A stretch of DNA of 64,000 nt from Sneathiella chungangensis (GCF_009882935.1 NZ_WTVA01000001.1:904410-968409), one strand, 5' to 3'. Shown: positions 37,646 through 47,199, counted from the stretch's first letter. Numbers and translations are program-made. The notes: generated by a model not told the origin, from the sequence alone.

Positions 37646-37900
37646 TTAAAATTCCGGGAGGTTTCTTTTCACGTTATCGGTAATGGAAATACCGATGTTA
37701 TCGTCGACAATAATGATGCCGCCATAGGCAATCGGCTTGTTGTTGGCGAGCACGATCGCGTCATCCTCGGCGCCGGCGTCCAGTTCGATCACCGCGCCGC
37801 GCCCCATTTTCAGAAGCTGATGAATAGGCATGATGGCTTTTCCCAGAACTACCGAGATTTCAACATCAACGCCTTCAATTGCCTTGTCTTCGTCGCTCAT
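37646..37900 (-). CDS. Orphan FliN/SpoA-domain protein
   Basis: This 84-residue protein is almost only a SpoA (surface presentation of antigens) domain. VDVEISVVLGKAIMPIHQLL, GRGAVIELD, and KPIAYGGIIIVDDNIGISITD align with the C-terminal half of FliN, the flagellar switch protein. No other flagellar or type III secretion gene is in the window. I start at ATG 37900, which has AAGG seven bases upstream; an ATG nine codons earlier is possible. It is divergent from lipB and next to tRNA-Leu. Whether it belongs to a motor encoded elsewhere is not visible here. Confidence 0.85.
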   Translation of the reverse strand: MSDEDKAIEGVDVEISVVLGKAIMPIHQLLKMGRGAVIELDAGAEDDAIVLANNKPIAYGGIIIVDDNIGISITDNVKRNLPEF

Positions 37901-38019
37901 CGCCTTCAATCCTGTGGCCTCTGACACTGCCAGTATGACGGATCAGGGTTAACAGGGTATTAATGGACCAGGGCTCCGGGAAATATTGCTGTTTTGCCCG
38001 AAACTGCTATATAGCCTTC

Positions 38020-38685
38020 ATGCAGGAAATTGAATGGAAAATCTCCGACGATCTGGTGCCCTATGAGGAGGCTCTCGCGCTGATGGAGGCCCGGGTCGCC
38101 GCCATCCGGGAGGGAACCGCGCGGGAGCTTGTCTGGCTGCTGGAGCATCCGCCGCTCTACACCGCGGGGACCAGCGCCGATACGGCGGATCTGAAGGACC
38201 CGGAGCGTTTCCCCGTCTATAACGCCGGACGCGGCGGCCAATATACCTATCACGGTCCGGGGCAGCGCATCGCCTATGTAATGCTGGACCTCAAGAAACG
38301 GGGGGCAGATATCCGCGCCTATGTCCAGGACCTGGAGGATTGGGTCATTGACGTACTGGCGCAATATCAGATCAAGGGCGAGAAGCGATGTGAGCGTGTC
38401 GGCGTCTGGGTCGACCGGGGATTTCGCGAGGATAAAATCGCCGCGATCGGCGTGCGCGTGCGCCGCTGGGTGAGCTTTCACGGCATCTCCATCAACGTCG
38501 ACCCGGATCTCAGCCATTATGAGGGGATCGTGCCCTGCGGGATCGCCGAACATGGGGTGACGTCTCTCGTCGATCTGGGACTCCCGGTCAGCATGGCCGA
38601 GGTCGATACGGAACTGAAAGCCGCCTTCGAGCGCGTATTCCTTAAAGACGGCGACCTCGGAAAACTTGTGCCCGAGGCCGCCTGA
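38020..38685 (+). CDS. lipB: Lipoyl(octanoyl) transferase
   Basis: This 221-residue enzyme moves octanoyl from acyl carrier protein to the lipoyl domains of 2-oxo acid dehydrogenases and of the glycine cleavage system. The motif [22 protein letters not shown] is the family signature. The catalytic lysine lies in [20 protein letters not shown], and the cysteine in IVPCGI. I start at ATG 38020 (MQEIEWKI), matching usual LipB N-termini; the frame is open 57 bases further upstream. It converges on the propionyl-CoA carboxylase alpha gene with three bases between them. Confidence 0.94.
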   Translation: MQEIEWKISDDLVPYEEALALMEARVAAIREGTARELVWLLEHPPLYTAGTSADTADLKDPERFPVYNAGRGGQYTYHGPGQRIAYVMLDLKKRGADIRAYVQDLEDWVIDVLAQYQIKGEKRCERVGVWVDRGFREDKIAAIGVRVRRWVSFHGISINVDPDLSHYEGIVPCGIAEHGVTSLVDLGLPVSMAEVDTELKAAFERVFLKDGDLGKLVPEAA

Positions 38686-38688
38686 GGC

Positions 38689-40656
38689 TTATTCGAATTC
38701 CAGAATAACGTCGTCCACGGCCAGGATATCGCCGGCGCCCGCCTTCACGGCGGAAACCACACCATCCTGCTCGGCGCGAAGAATATTTTCCATCTTCATC
38801 GCCTCGACCACGGCGAGCGCCTGTCCGGCCTTGACTTCGTCGCCCTCCGAGACATTGACGGCGACGATCATGCCCGGCATCGGACAGAGGAGGAACTTGG
38901 ACATATCCGGCGCGACCTTGACCGGCATCAATTCGGCGAGCCTGGCCGCCTCCGGGGTGCGAATGGCAAGGCTGACCTCCGCCCCGCCGTGGGTCAGGCG
39001 GACGCTGCCGCGGAAAAGACCCAGCTGGGCGATCATCTTGACGCCGTTGACCTTGGCCTTGACGCGGCGCTTGCCCGGAGCCCATTTGGAGCGAATGGCG
39101 ATGACACGATCCCCGATGGTGACGTCGATCCCGCCCTTGGCATCCTCGACGGAAATTTCGACGGATTTCTCCTTGCCCTCGGAGACAACCCATTTATCGG
39201 CGGTCTTTGCCACCACATTCTTGAGGGACCTGCTCGCCGCGCGAAGATGGACCAGCGCGGCAATCGCCACGAGATTTTCGTAAGTCTCATCGTCAAGCGG
39301 CGCGCCGTGGAAGCCATCCGGATATTCCTCGGCGATAAAGCCAGTGGTCAGCTTGCCCGCCTTGAAGCGCGGATGGTTGCAGACCGCATTCAGGAAATTG
39401 ATGTTATGGGCGATGCCGCTCACCTCATAGGCATCGAGCGCCCGGCCCATTTCCGCAATCGCCTCATCGCGGTCCTTGCCGTAGGTGACCAGCTTGGCGA
39501 TCATCGGATCATAGAACATGGTGATCTCGGATCCTTCGGTGACCCCCGTATCGACCCGGACATTCTCGCCCTTGGGCACTTTGTAGCGGCTCAGGCGCCC
39601 AATGGAGGGCAGGAAGCCCCGGTAGGGGTCCTCCGCATAGAGGCGGCTCTCCAGAGCCCAGCCAGTGAGCTTGATATCCTCCTGCGTCATCGCCAGCTTC
39701 TCGCCATAGGCAACGCGGATCATCTGCTCGACAAGGTCAATCCCGGTGATCAGCTCCGTCACCGGATGCTCCACCTGCAGGCGGGTATTCATTTCCAGGA
39801 AATAGAAGCTCTTGTCGCTGCCGACGATGAACTCGACCGTCCCGGCGGAGTGATAATCCACTTCCTTCGCCAGCGCGACGGCCTGCTCGCCCATGGCCTT
39901 GCGCAGCTTCTCGTCGACAAAGGGGCTCGGCGCCTCCTCAATGACTTTCTGGTGCCGCCGCTGGACGGAACATTCCCGTTCCCCCAAATAGAGGCAATTG
40001 CCATGCTTGTCGGCCAGCACCTGAATTTCGATATGGCGCGGATCGACGACGAATTTCTCGATAAAGATCCGGTCATCGCCGAAGCTGCTGATGGCTTCGT
40101 TCTTGGCGGACTGGAATCCCTCGCGCGCTTCCTCGTCGTTATGGGCAATGCGCATGCCCTTGCCCCCGCCCCCGGCGGAGGCCTTGATCATGACCGGATA
40201 GCCAATCTCCTTGGAGATCTTGACGGCATGCGCGGCGTCGGTGATCAGGTCCATATGTCCCGGTACCGTGTTCACCCCGGCGGCATGCGCGAGTTTCTTG
40301 GACGCGATCTTGTCGCCCATGGACGCAATCGCTTTCTTGCCCGGGCCGATAAAGGCGATTCCCGCCGCATCGAGCGCGTCGGCGAAGGTCTGGTTCTCCG
40401 ACAGGAAGCCATAGCCCGGATGCACGGCCTCGGCGCCGGTTTCCTTGCAGGCATTGATGATCTTCTCGATCACCAGGTAACTCTCCGCGGCGGCGGCCGG
40501 ACCGATATGCACGGCCTCATCGGCCATCTGCATATGCACGGCGCCGTCATCCGCATCGGAATAGACCGCCACGGTCTTGATGCCCATCGCCCGGGCGGTA
40601 CGGATAACACGGCAGGCGATTTCGCCGCGGTTGGCTATCAGGATCTTTTTGAACAT
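38689..40656 (-). CDS. pccA: Propionyl-CoA carboxylase, biotin-containing alpha subunit
   Basis: This 655-residue protein has the biotin carboxylase part (MFKKILIANRGEIACRVIRTA, GGGGKGMRIAHND, NTRLQVEHPVTELI). It is followed by a BT linker domain and a biotinyl domain with the lysine in VEAMKMEN. Pairing with pccB and the presence of a distinct methylcrotonyl-CoA carboxylase pair at 22.3-26.8 kb supports assignment to propionyl-CoA. The enzyme makes methylmalonyl-CoA from propionyl-CoA, which arises from valine, isoleucine and odd-chain fatty acids. The start is ATG 40656; a frame open 54 bases upstream is not homologous. Confidence 0.93.
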   Translation of the reverse strand: MFKKILIANRGEIACRVIRTARAMGIKTVAVYSDADDGAVHMQMADEAVHIGPAAAAESYLVIEKIINACKETGAEAVHPGYGFLSENQTFADALDAAGIAFIGPGKKAIASMGDKIASKKLAHAAGVNTVPGHMDLITDAAHAVKISKEIGYPVMIKASAGGGGKGMRIAHNDEEAREGFQSAKNEAISSFGDDRIFIEKFVVDPRHIEIQVLADKHGNCLYLGERECSVQRRHQKVIEEAPSPFVDEKLRKAMGEQAVALAKEVDYHSAGTVEFIVGSDKSFYFLEMNTRLQVEHPVTELITGIDLVEQMIRVAYGEKLAMTQEDIKLTGWALESRLYAEDPYRGFLPSIGRLSRYKVPKGENVRVDTGVTEGSEITMFYDPMIAKLVTYGKDRDEAIAEMGRALDAYEVSGIAHNINFLNAVCNHPRFKAGKLTTGFIAEEYPDGFHGAPLDDETYENLVAIAALVHLRAASRSLKNVVAKTADKWVVSEGKEKSVEISVEDAKGGIDVTIGDRVIAIRSKWAPGKRRVKAKVNGVKMIAQLGLFRGSVRLTHGGAEVSLAIRTPEAARLAELMPVKVAPDMSKFLLCPMPGMIVAVNVSEGDEVKAGQALAVVEAMKMENILRAEQDGVVSAVKAGAGDILAVDDVILEFE

Positions 40657-40679
40657 TGTTTTTCCCTCTACCTTCGACC

Positions 40680-42212
40680 CTATAGCGGAATATTGCCGTG
40701 CTTCTTCCACGGATTTTCCAGTTGTTTGTTTTTCAGCATGCGCAGCGACGTGGTGACCCGGTGCCGGGTATTGTTGGGCATGATCACGTCATCGATGAAG
40801 CCGCGATGGCCGGCGATGAACGGATTGGCAAAGCGTGATTGATATTCGTCGGTCCGCTTCTGGATTTTCTCCGCATCCCCGATCTCGGAACGGAAAATAA
40901 TCTCCACCGCCCCCTTGGAGCCCATGACCGCGATCTCCGCCGATGGCCAGGCGTAATTAACGTCACCGCGCAAATGCTTCGATGCCATCACGTCATAGGC
41001 GCCGCCATAGGCTTTGCGGGTAATGACGGTGACCTTCGGCACTGTCGCCTCCGCATAGGCAAACAGAAGCTTCGCGCCATGCTTGATGATCCCCCCATAT
41101 TCCTGCGAGGTGCCGGGCAGGAAACCGGGCACGTCGACCAGCGTGACAATGGGAATATTGAAGCAGTCGCAGAAGCGGACAAAACGCGCCGCCTTCTTGG
41201 AGCTGTCGATATCAAGGCACCCGGCGAGAACCATCGGCTGGTTGGCGACAATGCCGACGGTCTGCCCGTCCATGCGGCCAAAGCCGGTAATGATATTCTT
41301 TGCAAACGCCGGCTGGATTTCGAAGAAGTCCCCCTCATCGACCAGTTTCTCGACAAGCTCCATCATGTCATAGGGCTTGTTGGGATTGGCGGGGACCAGC
41401 GTGTTGAGGCTTTTTTCCTTGCGGTCCGGATCATCGAAGCTCTTGCGGACTGGGGAGGATTCCAGATTGCTGGAGGGGAGGAAATCAACAAGGCGGCGAA
41501 CTTCCGTCAGGACTTCCACATCATTGTCATAGGCGTTATCGGCAACCGAGGATTTACTGGTATGGGTGCCGGCGCCGCCGAGTTCCTCCGCCGTCACAGT
41601 CTCGTTGGTGACCGTTTTCACCACATCCGGGCCCGTCACGAACATGTAGGAGCTGTCGCGGACCATGAAGATAAAGTCGGTCATCGCCGGGGAGTAGACC
41701 GCACCGCCCGCGCAAGGCCCCATGATAACAGAGATCTGCGGCACGACGCCGGAGGCCATCACATTCCTTTGGAACACCTCGGCATAGCCTGCGAGGCTGT
41801 CGATGCCTTCCTGGATACGCGCGCCACCGGAATCATTGAGCCCGATAACCGGCGCTCCGACCTGAACGGCCTTGTCCATGATCTTGCAGATTTTCTTGGC
41901 GTGATATTCGGAGAGGGAGCCGCCGAAGACGGTGAAGTCCTGGCTGAAGACAAAGACCAGCTTGCCGTTGATCGTGCCATGGCCGGTAATCACGCCATCG
42001 CCGGTGACTGTTTCTTCCTGCATGCCGAAATCAACGCAGCGATGCTCGACGAACATATCCCATTCCTCGAAGGAGCCTTCGTCGAGAAGCAGGCTGATCC
42101 GCTCGCGCGCTGTGAGTTTCCCCTTGCCATGCTGCGAGTCGATCCGTTTCTGACCCCCGCCGAGCCGCGCCTTCGCCCGCTTTTCTTCCAGCTGCTGAAT
42201 GATGTCCTGCAT
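40680..42212 (-). CDS. pccB: Propionyl-CoA carboxylase, carboxyltransferase beta subunit
   Basis: This 510-residue carboxyltransferase shows [24 protein letters not shown], then [27 protein letters not shown], both typical of propionyl-CoA enzymes. The C-terminal half has [37 protein letters not shown] strong Shine-Dalgarno AGGAGGGG is placed well for ATG 42212. It lies nine bases after the ATP12 gene and 23 bases before pccA. Confidence 0.94.
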   Translation of the reverse strand: MQDIIQQLEEKRAKARLGGGQKRIDSQHGKGKLTARERISLLLDEGSFEEWDMFVEHRCVDFGMQEETVTGDGVITGHGTINGKLVFVFSQDFTVFGGSLSEYHAKKICKIMDKAVQVGAPVIGLNDSGGARIQEGIDSLAGYAEVFQRNVMASGVVPQISVIMGPCAGGAVYSPAMTDFIFMVRDSSYMFVTGPDVVKTVTNETVTAEELGGAGTHTSKSSVADNAYDNDVEVLTEVRRLVDFLPSSNLESSPVRKSFDDPDRKEKSLNTLVPANPNKPYDMMELVEKLVDEGDFFEIQPAFAKNIITGFGRMDGQTVGIVANQPMVLAGCLDIDSSKKAARFVRFCDCFNIPIVTLVDVPGFLPGTSQEYGGIIKHGAKLLFAYAEATVPKVTVITRKAYGGAYDVMASKHLRGDVNYAWPSAEIAVMGSKGAVEIIFRSEIGDAEKIQKRTDEYQSRFANPFIAGHRGFIDDVIMPNNTRHRVTTSLRMLKNKQLENPWKKHGNIPL

Positions 42213-42221
42213 GTCCCCTCC

Positions 42222-42923
42222 TCAGGTAATAATGCCGCTTAATTGCAGAAAGCGCGCGCTTGCCGCCAGGCTTTCCTTGTTGTTCTTCCGCCGCTTCACC
42301 GCTTCCGCATCGGCGCCCCAGAATTCCATTACATGGGTCTCGTCAAGTTCGCTGATCTCGAACGCCTCATCCGCCGTGACATGCCCGTCCAGCACAGCGA
42401 GAGAAATCACCAGAGAGCCGCATAATGATGTAATATTATAAAGTGGCGCGAGCGTCATATCTTTTTGTGCGGCGACCACCGACCGCATGGCCGCCAGCGC
42501 TTCCGGTGGCTGCGCGATATGCATGATGCCCTGGCAGACATTCAGCCGGGCGCCGTGGCGGGCCTCGACCCATTGGAGCATCGGATCCCACGCGGCCGCC
42601 TGCCGCTGCACGAGACTTTCCGGATGCGCCGCCCGGTAACAGACGAGGTCGCTACCGCCGTAGGCCGCAATCTCCTCAATCACTTTTTCCCGCTGCGTCG
42701 TCACCCGGTCAATGGCCGTCGCGGCCGCCTGCATGAGCGGCATCTTCGCCGGAATTATTTCCTTTTCCTGCGCATCCCATTCTTCGGCGATGGCTTCCGC
42801 AAGCGCGCGGGTAGGCAGGTGCAGAGGCGATTTCGCAGGTGTCTTTATCGGACGCCCGTCGAGCAGAACAGAATAGAGTCCGCCCTCATCCTCCGCCGTC
42901 ACTTTCTTGTAAAAGCGTTTCAT
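42222..42923 (-). CDS. ATP12 family F1-ATPase assembly chaperone
   Basis: This 233-residue protein matches ATP12, the chaperone of F1-ATPase alpha subunit assembly known from mitochondria and alphaproteobacteria. Markers are KRFYKKVTAEDEGGLYSVLLDGRPIKTPAK, EWDAQEKEIIPAKMPLMQAA, and YGGSDLVCYRA, followed by QRQAAAWDPMLQW. The length fits. The ATP synthase genes themselves are not in the window. It follows the HAD phosphatase gene after 94 bases and precedes pccB. Confidence 0.9.
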   Translation of the reverse strand: MKRFYKKVTAEDEGGLYSVLLDGRPIKTPAKSPLHLPTRALAEAIAEEWDAQEKEIIPAKMPLMQAAATAIDRVTTQREKVIEEIAAYGGSDLVCYRAAHPESLVQRQAAAWDPMLQWVEARHGARLNVCQGIMHIAQPPEALAAMRSVVAAQKDMTLAPLYNITSLCGSLVISLAVLDGHVTADEAFEISELDETHVMEFWGADAEAVKRRKNNKESLAASARFLQLSGIIT

Positions 42924-43017
42924 CCCTGCCCGTTTTCACACCCTTAACCTAACAGTCGTTTGGTTTATAGCGAATGACTTGAAAAAAGCAAGGTCGGACT
43001 TCAATTTTTGCTAAACT

Positions 43018-43689
43018 TCAGGCCGATCTCACGATTTCCAGCAATTCTTCAAACCGGCCGATGAGCCGTTCGGCGCCACTTTCCAAAAGTTCCGCCTCGT
43101 CATGATAGCCCCAGTTTACACCAATTCCGCGGCAGCCGGCATTTTTCGCAAGCATCATATCGAAACTCGTATCGCCCACCATGAACGTCCGCGCCGACGT
43201 CGTTCCCGCCGCCGCCATCGCTTTTTCCAGCATCTGCGGATGCGGTTTGCCCGGGTTATGATCGGGGGTTTGCAGCGAGATAAAGTAATCCTGAAGGCTA
43301 TGCTGGGTGATCACCGCATTCACGCCGCGAAGTGATTTTCCGGTCGCAATCGCCATCGGGACCTTGTCCGCCGCGAGGGCCGCCAGCGTTTCGCGCGCGC
43401 CCGGGAACAGAGGCTCGTGATGATCCGCCTGCAACCGGCGCTGAAAAAACGCGCTTTTGTACCCGGCGACAATCTGTTCGAGAAGACCGTCGCCAAGTGG
43501 CCGCCCGGCAAGCATGCGGACGGCGACGTCCGGATTGAGCCCAATGGAGCGGCGGATTTCCGTATCCTGCGGTGCGGGAAGCCCGGCCCCTTCGAACGCG
43601 GCGCGCATGCAGGCAATGACGTTATGCGCGCTGTCGACTAGCGTACCGTCGCAATCGAAAACAACAAGGATGTCGGCTTTTTCTGCCAT
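43018..43689 (-). CDS. HAD-IA family hydrolase, phosphoglycolate phosphatase-like
   Basis: This 223-residue HAD hydrolase has motif I VFDCDGTLVDS (nucleophile Asp), motif II in IATGKSLRGV, motif III lysine in NPGKPHPQML, and motif IV GDTSFDMMLAKNAG. The cap domain of type IA lies between motifs I and II. In many alphaproteobacteria this gene sits between rluC and ATP12; the natural substrate is unproven. Here leuA lies between rluC and this gene. Confidence 0.88.
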   Translation of the reverse strand: MAEKADILVVFDCDGTLVDSAHNVIACMRAAFEGAGLPAPQDTEIRRSIGLNPDVAVRMLAGRPLGDGLLEQIVAGYKSAFFQRRLQADHHEPLFPGARETLAALAADKVPMAIATGKSLRGVNAVITQHSLQDYFISLQTPDHNPGKPHPQMLEKAMAAAGTTSARTFMVGDTSFDMMLAKNAGCRGIGVNWGYHDEAELLESGAERLIGRFEELLEIVRSA

Positions 43690-43722
43690 TTGTTCTTGTT
43701 CCGGGAACGCCCGCCCTGTCTG

Positions 43723-43757
43723 TAAAAAGAGGCCGGCGAAATGCCCGCCGACCCCTC
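43723..43757 (-). terminator. Rho-independent terminator of leuA
   Basis: On the minus strand a hairpin (GAGGGGTCGGCG with CGCCGGCCTC, loop GGCATTT) is followed by TTTTT. It lies just after the leuA stop codon at 43763, so leuA is probably a single-gene transcript. Confidence 0.75.
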
Positions 43758-43762
43758 AGTTT

Positions 43763-45436
43763 CTAATGACCCTTTGAGCGATTGACCGCACTTGTAATCG
43801 CCTTGAGCGAGGCCGTCACGATATTCGCATGCCGCCCGACGCCGAAGACCGGCTCCCCCTTGTCGTCGCGCATCTCCACATAGGCGACCGCCACGGCATC
43901 GGAGCCGAAACCGGTGGTATGTTCGCGATAATCATTGACCTTCAAATCGAGGTTATAGGCCTGCTTGAGAGCCGACATATAGGCGTCAATCGGCCCGGTG
44001 CCGACGCCTTCCAGTTTCCGCTCCTGCCCCTTTTCGCGGATCGTCGCGATCAGCTTGCGCCGCTCGGAGGCGTGGGGATCAACCGTTGTCTGATGATTGA
44101 CGAACTCGATATCCCCCTTGGCATTGAGATATTCATTCTCAAAAATCTCGTAGATCGAGGCGGAGGAAAGTTCCTTGCCCGTCTGGTCCGTCACGCCCTG
44201 AACCACCTTGCTGAATTCAACCTGAAGCAACCGGGGCAGCTCGATCCCGTAATCTTCCTCCAGCAGATAGGCGACACCACCCTTGCCGGACTGGCTATTG
44301 ACCCGGATCACAGCATCATAGTTGCGGCCGAGATCAGCCGGATCGATCGGCAGGTAGGGAATGGCCCACAGCGGATCGTTCGACTTCTTCATCGCCGCGA
44401 AGCCCTTCTTGATCGCGTCCTGGTGCGAGCCGGAAAAAGCCGTGAACACGAGGTCGCCACCGTAAGGATGCCGCGGATGGACCGGCAACTGGTTGCAATA
44501 TTCCACCGTCCGGACGACTTCGTTGATGTCGCTGAAATCGAGTTCCGGATTGACACCCTGGGTATACATATTCATGGCAATATTTACGACGTCGACATTA
44601 CCCGTGCGCTCACCATTCCCAAACAAGGTGCCTTCCACGCGATCGGCACCCGCCATAATGCCGAATTCGGCCGCGGCAACGCCGGTGCCCCGGTCGTTAT
44701 GGGGATGCAGGCTCAGGATCACCTTGTCGCGATCGGGCAGGTTGCGATGCATCCATTCGATCTGATCGGCATATATATTTGCGCTCGCGACCTCCACGGT
44801 GGCCGGAAGATTGATAATGATCTTGTTGTCGACAGTGGGCTTCCAGATTTTCATCACCTCCGCGCAGACCTCGCAAGCGTAATCAAGCTCGGTCTGGGTA
44901 AAGCTTTCCGGCGAATATTCCATCTGCACAAGAGTTTCCGGCATTTCGTCGGCGAGTTGACGCACCAGTTTCGCGCCTTCAATCGCAATCTGCTTGATGC
45001 CGGCCCTGTCGAGATCGAAGACGACCCGTCGCTGCAGGGTGGAGGTGGAATTATACAGATGCACGATGGCCTGTTTCGCGCCCTTGATACTTTCGAATGT
45101 CCTGCGGATGAGTTCCTCGCGCGACTGGGTCAGCACCTGGATTTTGACATCGTCGGGAATCTCGCCCTCCTCGATCAGGAAGCGGACGAAATCGAAATCC
45201 GTCTGCGAGGCGGACGGAAAGCCGACCTCGATTTCCTTGAAGCCGAGCTCAACCAGATGCCGGAACATGCGCAGCTTGCGCTCATGTCCCATCGGTTCGA
45301 TCAAGGCCTGGTTGCCGTCGCGCAAATCCACGCTGCACCAGATGGGCGCCTTGTCGATCACTTTCGACGGCCATTGTCGGTCCGGTAAATTAATCGGCTC
45401 AAATGCCTTGTATTTTTCTCCGGGTTTGAAGTCCAT
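43763..45436 (-). CDS. leuA: 2-isopropylmalate synthase (long LeuA type 2)
   Basis: This 557-residue enzyme condenses 2-oxoisovalerate with acetyl-CoA, the first committed step of leucine synthesis. The metal and catalytic start is [18 protein letters not shown] at about residues 31-48. [20 protein letters not shown] and [28 protein letters not shown] follow, with the HxH metal ligands. The C-terminal LeuA dimer/regulatory domain binds leucine for feedback inhibition. The start at 45436 is supported by GAGGAAAAG upstream. Transcription likely runs through a leader (45437-45758) that encodes a Leu-rich peptide, and ends in a hairpin at 43723-43757. Confidence 0.95.
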   Translation of the reverse strand: MDFKPGEKYKAFEPINLPDRQWPSKVIDKAPIWCSVDLRDGNQALIEPMGHERKLRMFRHLVELGFKEIEVGFPSASQTDFDFVRFLIEEGEIPDDVKIQVLTQSREELIRRTFESIKGAKQAIVHLYNSTSTLQRRVVFDLDRAGIKQIAIEGAKLVRQLADEMPETLVQMEYSPESFTQTELDYACEVCAEVMKIWKPTVDNKIIINLPATVEVASANIYADQIEWMHRNLPDRDKVILSLHPHNDRGTGVAAAEFGIMAGADRVEGTLFGNGERTGNVDVVNIAMNMYTQGVNPELDFSDINEVVRTVEYCNQLPVHPRHPYGGDLVFTAFSGSHQDAIKKGFAAMKKSNDPLWAIPYLPIDPADLGRNYDAVIRVNSQSGKGGVAYLLEEDYGIELPRLLQVEFSKVVQGVTDQTGKELSSASIYEIFENEYLNAKGDIEFVNHQTTVDPHASERRKLIATIREKGQERKLEGVGTGPIDAYMSALKQAYNLDLKVNDYREHTTGFGSDAVAVAYVEMRDDKGEPVFGVGRHANIVTASLKAITSAVNRSKGH

Positions 45437-45758
45437 TTTCTTTTCCTCTTGTCTCTTGCCGGACGCCTTGCGTCCTTAATTTATTTCGCTTTCTGTTAGA
45501 TGCAGCCTTAGTACGGTCGCCGGGCGCCACAGATACCCGGGCGACCGCCAGGAAGTCGAGAGAGCCCCCCGGAGGAGCCGATCAACTCTTCCTGCCGCAA
45601 GCCGTTAAAATTTCTTGAGATGGACGACCCGGAGGTCTTCGTTAAAAACATTCGCTTACCCGACGATTTTGAGAATAGGACAGTATCCGCCCCGGCACTG
45701 ATTTCAAAGTGCCGGGCCAATAAGTCGTAGGCTCAATAGTCGGTTCGAATGTGTCATG
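45437..45758 (-). promoter_or_regulatory. leuA leader RNA, probable leucine attenuator
   Basis: This 322-base region between a promoter and leuA is not a long coding frame. It holds a 17-codon Leu-rich ORF (45704-45757) and at least three hairpins. The first has a 9-bp stem (45691-45699 with 45708-45716) covering the end of that ORF. The second has an 11-bp stem with one bulge (45514-45524 with 45536-45547). The third is a 6-bp stem (45461-45466 with 45470-45475) near the leuA ribosome binding site. The 3' arm of the first can also pair with the 3' arm of the second over six bases (GCCGGG with CCCGGC). No hairpin is followed by a strong T tract, so Rho-dependent or translational control is as likely as intrinsic termination. 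Confidence 0.7.
45704..45757 (-). CDS. Leucine-rich leader peptide of leuA
   Basis: The frame encodes MTHSNRLLSLRLIGPAL and stops at TGA. Five of the 17 residues are leucine, encoded by CTA, TTG, CTA, CTT and CTT; CTA and TTG are uncommon in a GC-rich genome. The peptide would let a ribosome sense charged tRNA-Leu by stalling. The ATG lies only seven bases after the promoter's -10 box, so the mRNA is probably leaderless or nearly so. The last codons and the stop lie in the first hairpin, where stalling would alter its folding. Confidence 0.7.
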   Translation of the reverse strand: MTHSNRLLSLRLIGPAL

Positions 45759-45764
45759 GGTGAA

Positions 45765-45792
45765 AATCTAGCTATTCGATGGCATTAGTCAA
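45765..45792 (-). promoter_or_regulatory. leuA promoter
   Basis: On the minus strand TTGACT (45787-45792) and TAGATT (45765-45770) are separated by 16 bases. Transcription would begin at about 45757-45758, at the ATG of the leader peptide. The promoter is 32-59 bases past the rluC stop, so leuA is separately transcribed. Confidence 0.65.
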
Positions 45793-45823
45793 GCCAAAAG
45801 CGCCCGATTCCTTTCCGCCCATC

Positions 45824-46822
45824 TCACAGACCCATCTCGGCGAACGGGTCCTCATAGTCATTTTCGTGAAAACCGAGAAGCTTCCAGCTTTCCTCCATAT
45901 GCTTATCGAGCGGCGCCGCCACGGTAATTTCTCCGCCATCGGGATGGGAGATCGTGATCTCGCGCGCATGCAGATGCATTTTCTTGCTGATCACGCCCTC
46001 AAGAAACGCCTCCGGTCCGCCATATTTTCCGTCGCCGACGATCGGGGTGCCGAGTGCCACCGCATGCACCCGCAGTTGATGGGTGCGCCCGGTCAGGGGC
46101 TTAAAGGCCACCCAGGCGGCTTTCTGGGCCGCCATTTCAATGACGGCATAATCCGTAATCGCCTTTTGCCCATCGCGATCCACTACCACCTTTTCGCCGT
46201 TGGCCGTGACGATCTTGTTGAGATTATAACTGATCGTCCCTTCGCGCGGCTTCGGCACACCGGCCAGCAGCGCCCAGTAAATCTTTCGCGTCGTCCGCCG
46301 TTTGAAGGCCTCCGCCAGATACTTCGCCGCCTGCCGCGTCCGGCCAAGCACGAGAACACCCGAGGTATCCTTATCGAGGCGATGCACAAGACGCGGCTTT
46401 TCCGGATAATCGAAGCGCAACCCCTCCAGCAGCCCGTCAACATGCCGTTTCTGCCCGCTGCCGCCCTGGGTCGGCAGGCCGGCCGGTTTGTTGAGCACGA
46501 TCACCGCCTCATCCATATGCAGGATCATTTTGCGGATCTCCGCGATATCCTGATCGGCGAGTTTCGGCGCGGCGGCGGCCTCTCCCCGCTCCGCTTTCAC
46601 AGGCTTGTAGATTGTGTCCGGCAGGGGCGGCACACGGACCGTCTGCCCGGCCGCGAGCCGATCGCTCGCCTTGGAGCGTTTCTTGTCGACGCGGATGTCA
46701 CCCTTACGCAGATGTTTTTCGAGCTGGCCATGGCTGAGGCCGGGAAAATGCGCCTTGAACCAGCGGTCGAGCCGCAAATCGGCCTCGTCGTCGCTGACGA
46801 TCAGATGCTGTACCCGGCTCAT
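45824..46822 (-). CDS. rluC: 23S rRNA pseudouridine synthase, RluC type
   Basis: This 332-residue enzyme has an N-terminal S4 RNA-binding domain (LRLDRWFKAHFPGLSHGQLEKHLRKGDIRV) and a catalytic domain whose active-site aspartate lies in LVHRLDKDTSGVLVLGRT. Further markers are FKPLTGRTHQLRVH and PIVGDGKYGG. The long insertion and S4 domain fit RluC/RluD; RluC is preferred from the synteny with degQ, rarA and crcB. I start at ATG 46822, which overlaps the crcB stop by four bases. The open frame upstream is an out-of-register reading of crcB. Confidence 0.9.
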   Translation of the reverse strand: MSRVQHLIVSDDEADLRLDRWFKAHFPGLSHGQLEKHLRKGDIRVDKKRSKASDRLAAGQTVRVPPLPDTIYKPVKAERGEAAAAPKLADQDIAEIRKMILHMDEAVIVLNKPAGLPTQGGSGQKRHVDGLLEGLRFDYPEKPRLVHRLDKDTSGVLVLGRTRQAAKYLAEAFKRRTTRKIYWALLAGVPKPREGTISYNLNKIVTANGEKVVVDRDGQKAITDYAVIEMAAQKAAWVAFKPLTGRTHQLRVHAVALGTPIVGDGKYGGPEAFLEGVISKKMHLHAREITISHPDGGEITVAAPLDKHMEESWKLLGFHENDYEDPFAEMGL

Positions 46823-47199
46823 CCCAGCACCGCGCGCATGATATGGAGGCCGGCGAACAATCCGCCGATCGATAGAACGACCGACATCAGCACATACGCT
46901 GCGGCCGACAGGGTTTCCCCTTTTTCGACAAGCAGCGCAACGTCCAGCGAAAAGGCGGAAAAGGTTGTAAACCCGCCGAGGAATCCGGTCACCAGAAGCA
47001 CGCGAAGCTCCGGCGACGGCGACCAGCGAAGGGCGATGGTCTCGATCAGCACCCCCATCAGGAAGGAGCCAACGATATTGACGAACAGGGTGCCGTAGGG
47101 ATATCCGGGCCCGAAGGTGCGCAACATCGCCTGCGCCACGCCATATCGCGCACAGGCGCCAAGCGCCCCGCCGATCGCCACTGATAGAAACATATTCAT
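46819..47199 (-). CDS. crcB: Fluoride efflux channel (CrcB/Fluc)
   Basis: This 126-residue membrane protein is the dimeric fluoride channel of the Fluc family. It has four hydrophobic helices. GGALGACARYGV carries the conserved arginine, NIVGSFLMG the pore asparagine, and GFLGGFTTFSAFSLD the phenylalanine box. The family exports F- under exposure. It overlaps rarA upstream and rluC downstream by four bases each, so it is expressed with those genes and lacks a private fluoride riboswitch. Confidence 0.93.
   Translation of the reverse strand: MNMFLSVAIGGALGACARYGVAQAMLRTFGPGYPYGTLFVNIVGSFLMGVLIETIALRWSPSPELRVLLVTGFLGGFTTFSAFSLDVALLVEKGETLSAAAYVLMSVVLSIGGLFAGLHIMRAVLG

Noticed and set aside
37292..37660. 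An integrated element at tRNA-Leu
   Set aside because: No integrase, no repeat of the tRNA 3' end nearby, and flanking genes are ordinary core genes.
38989..40842. A 617-codon plus-strand frame opposite pccA
   Set aside because: Same reason: antisense to a well-supported biotin carboxylase gene.
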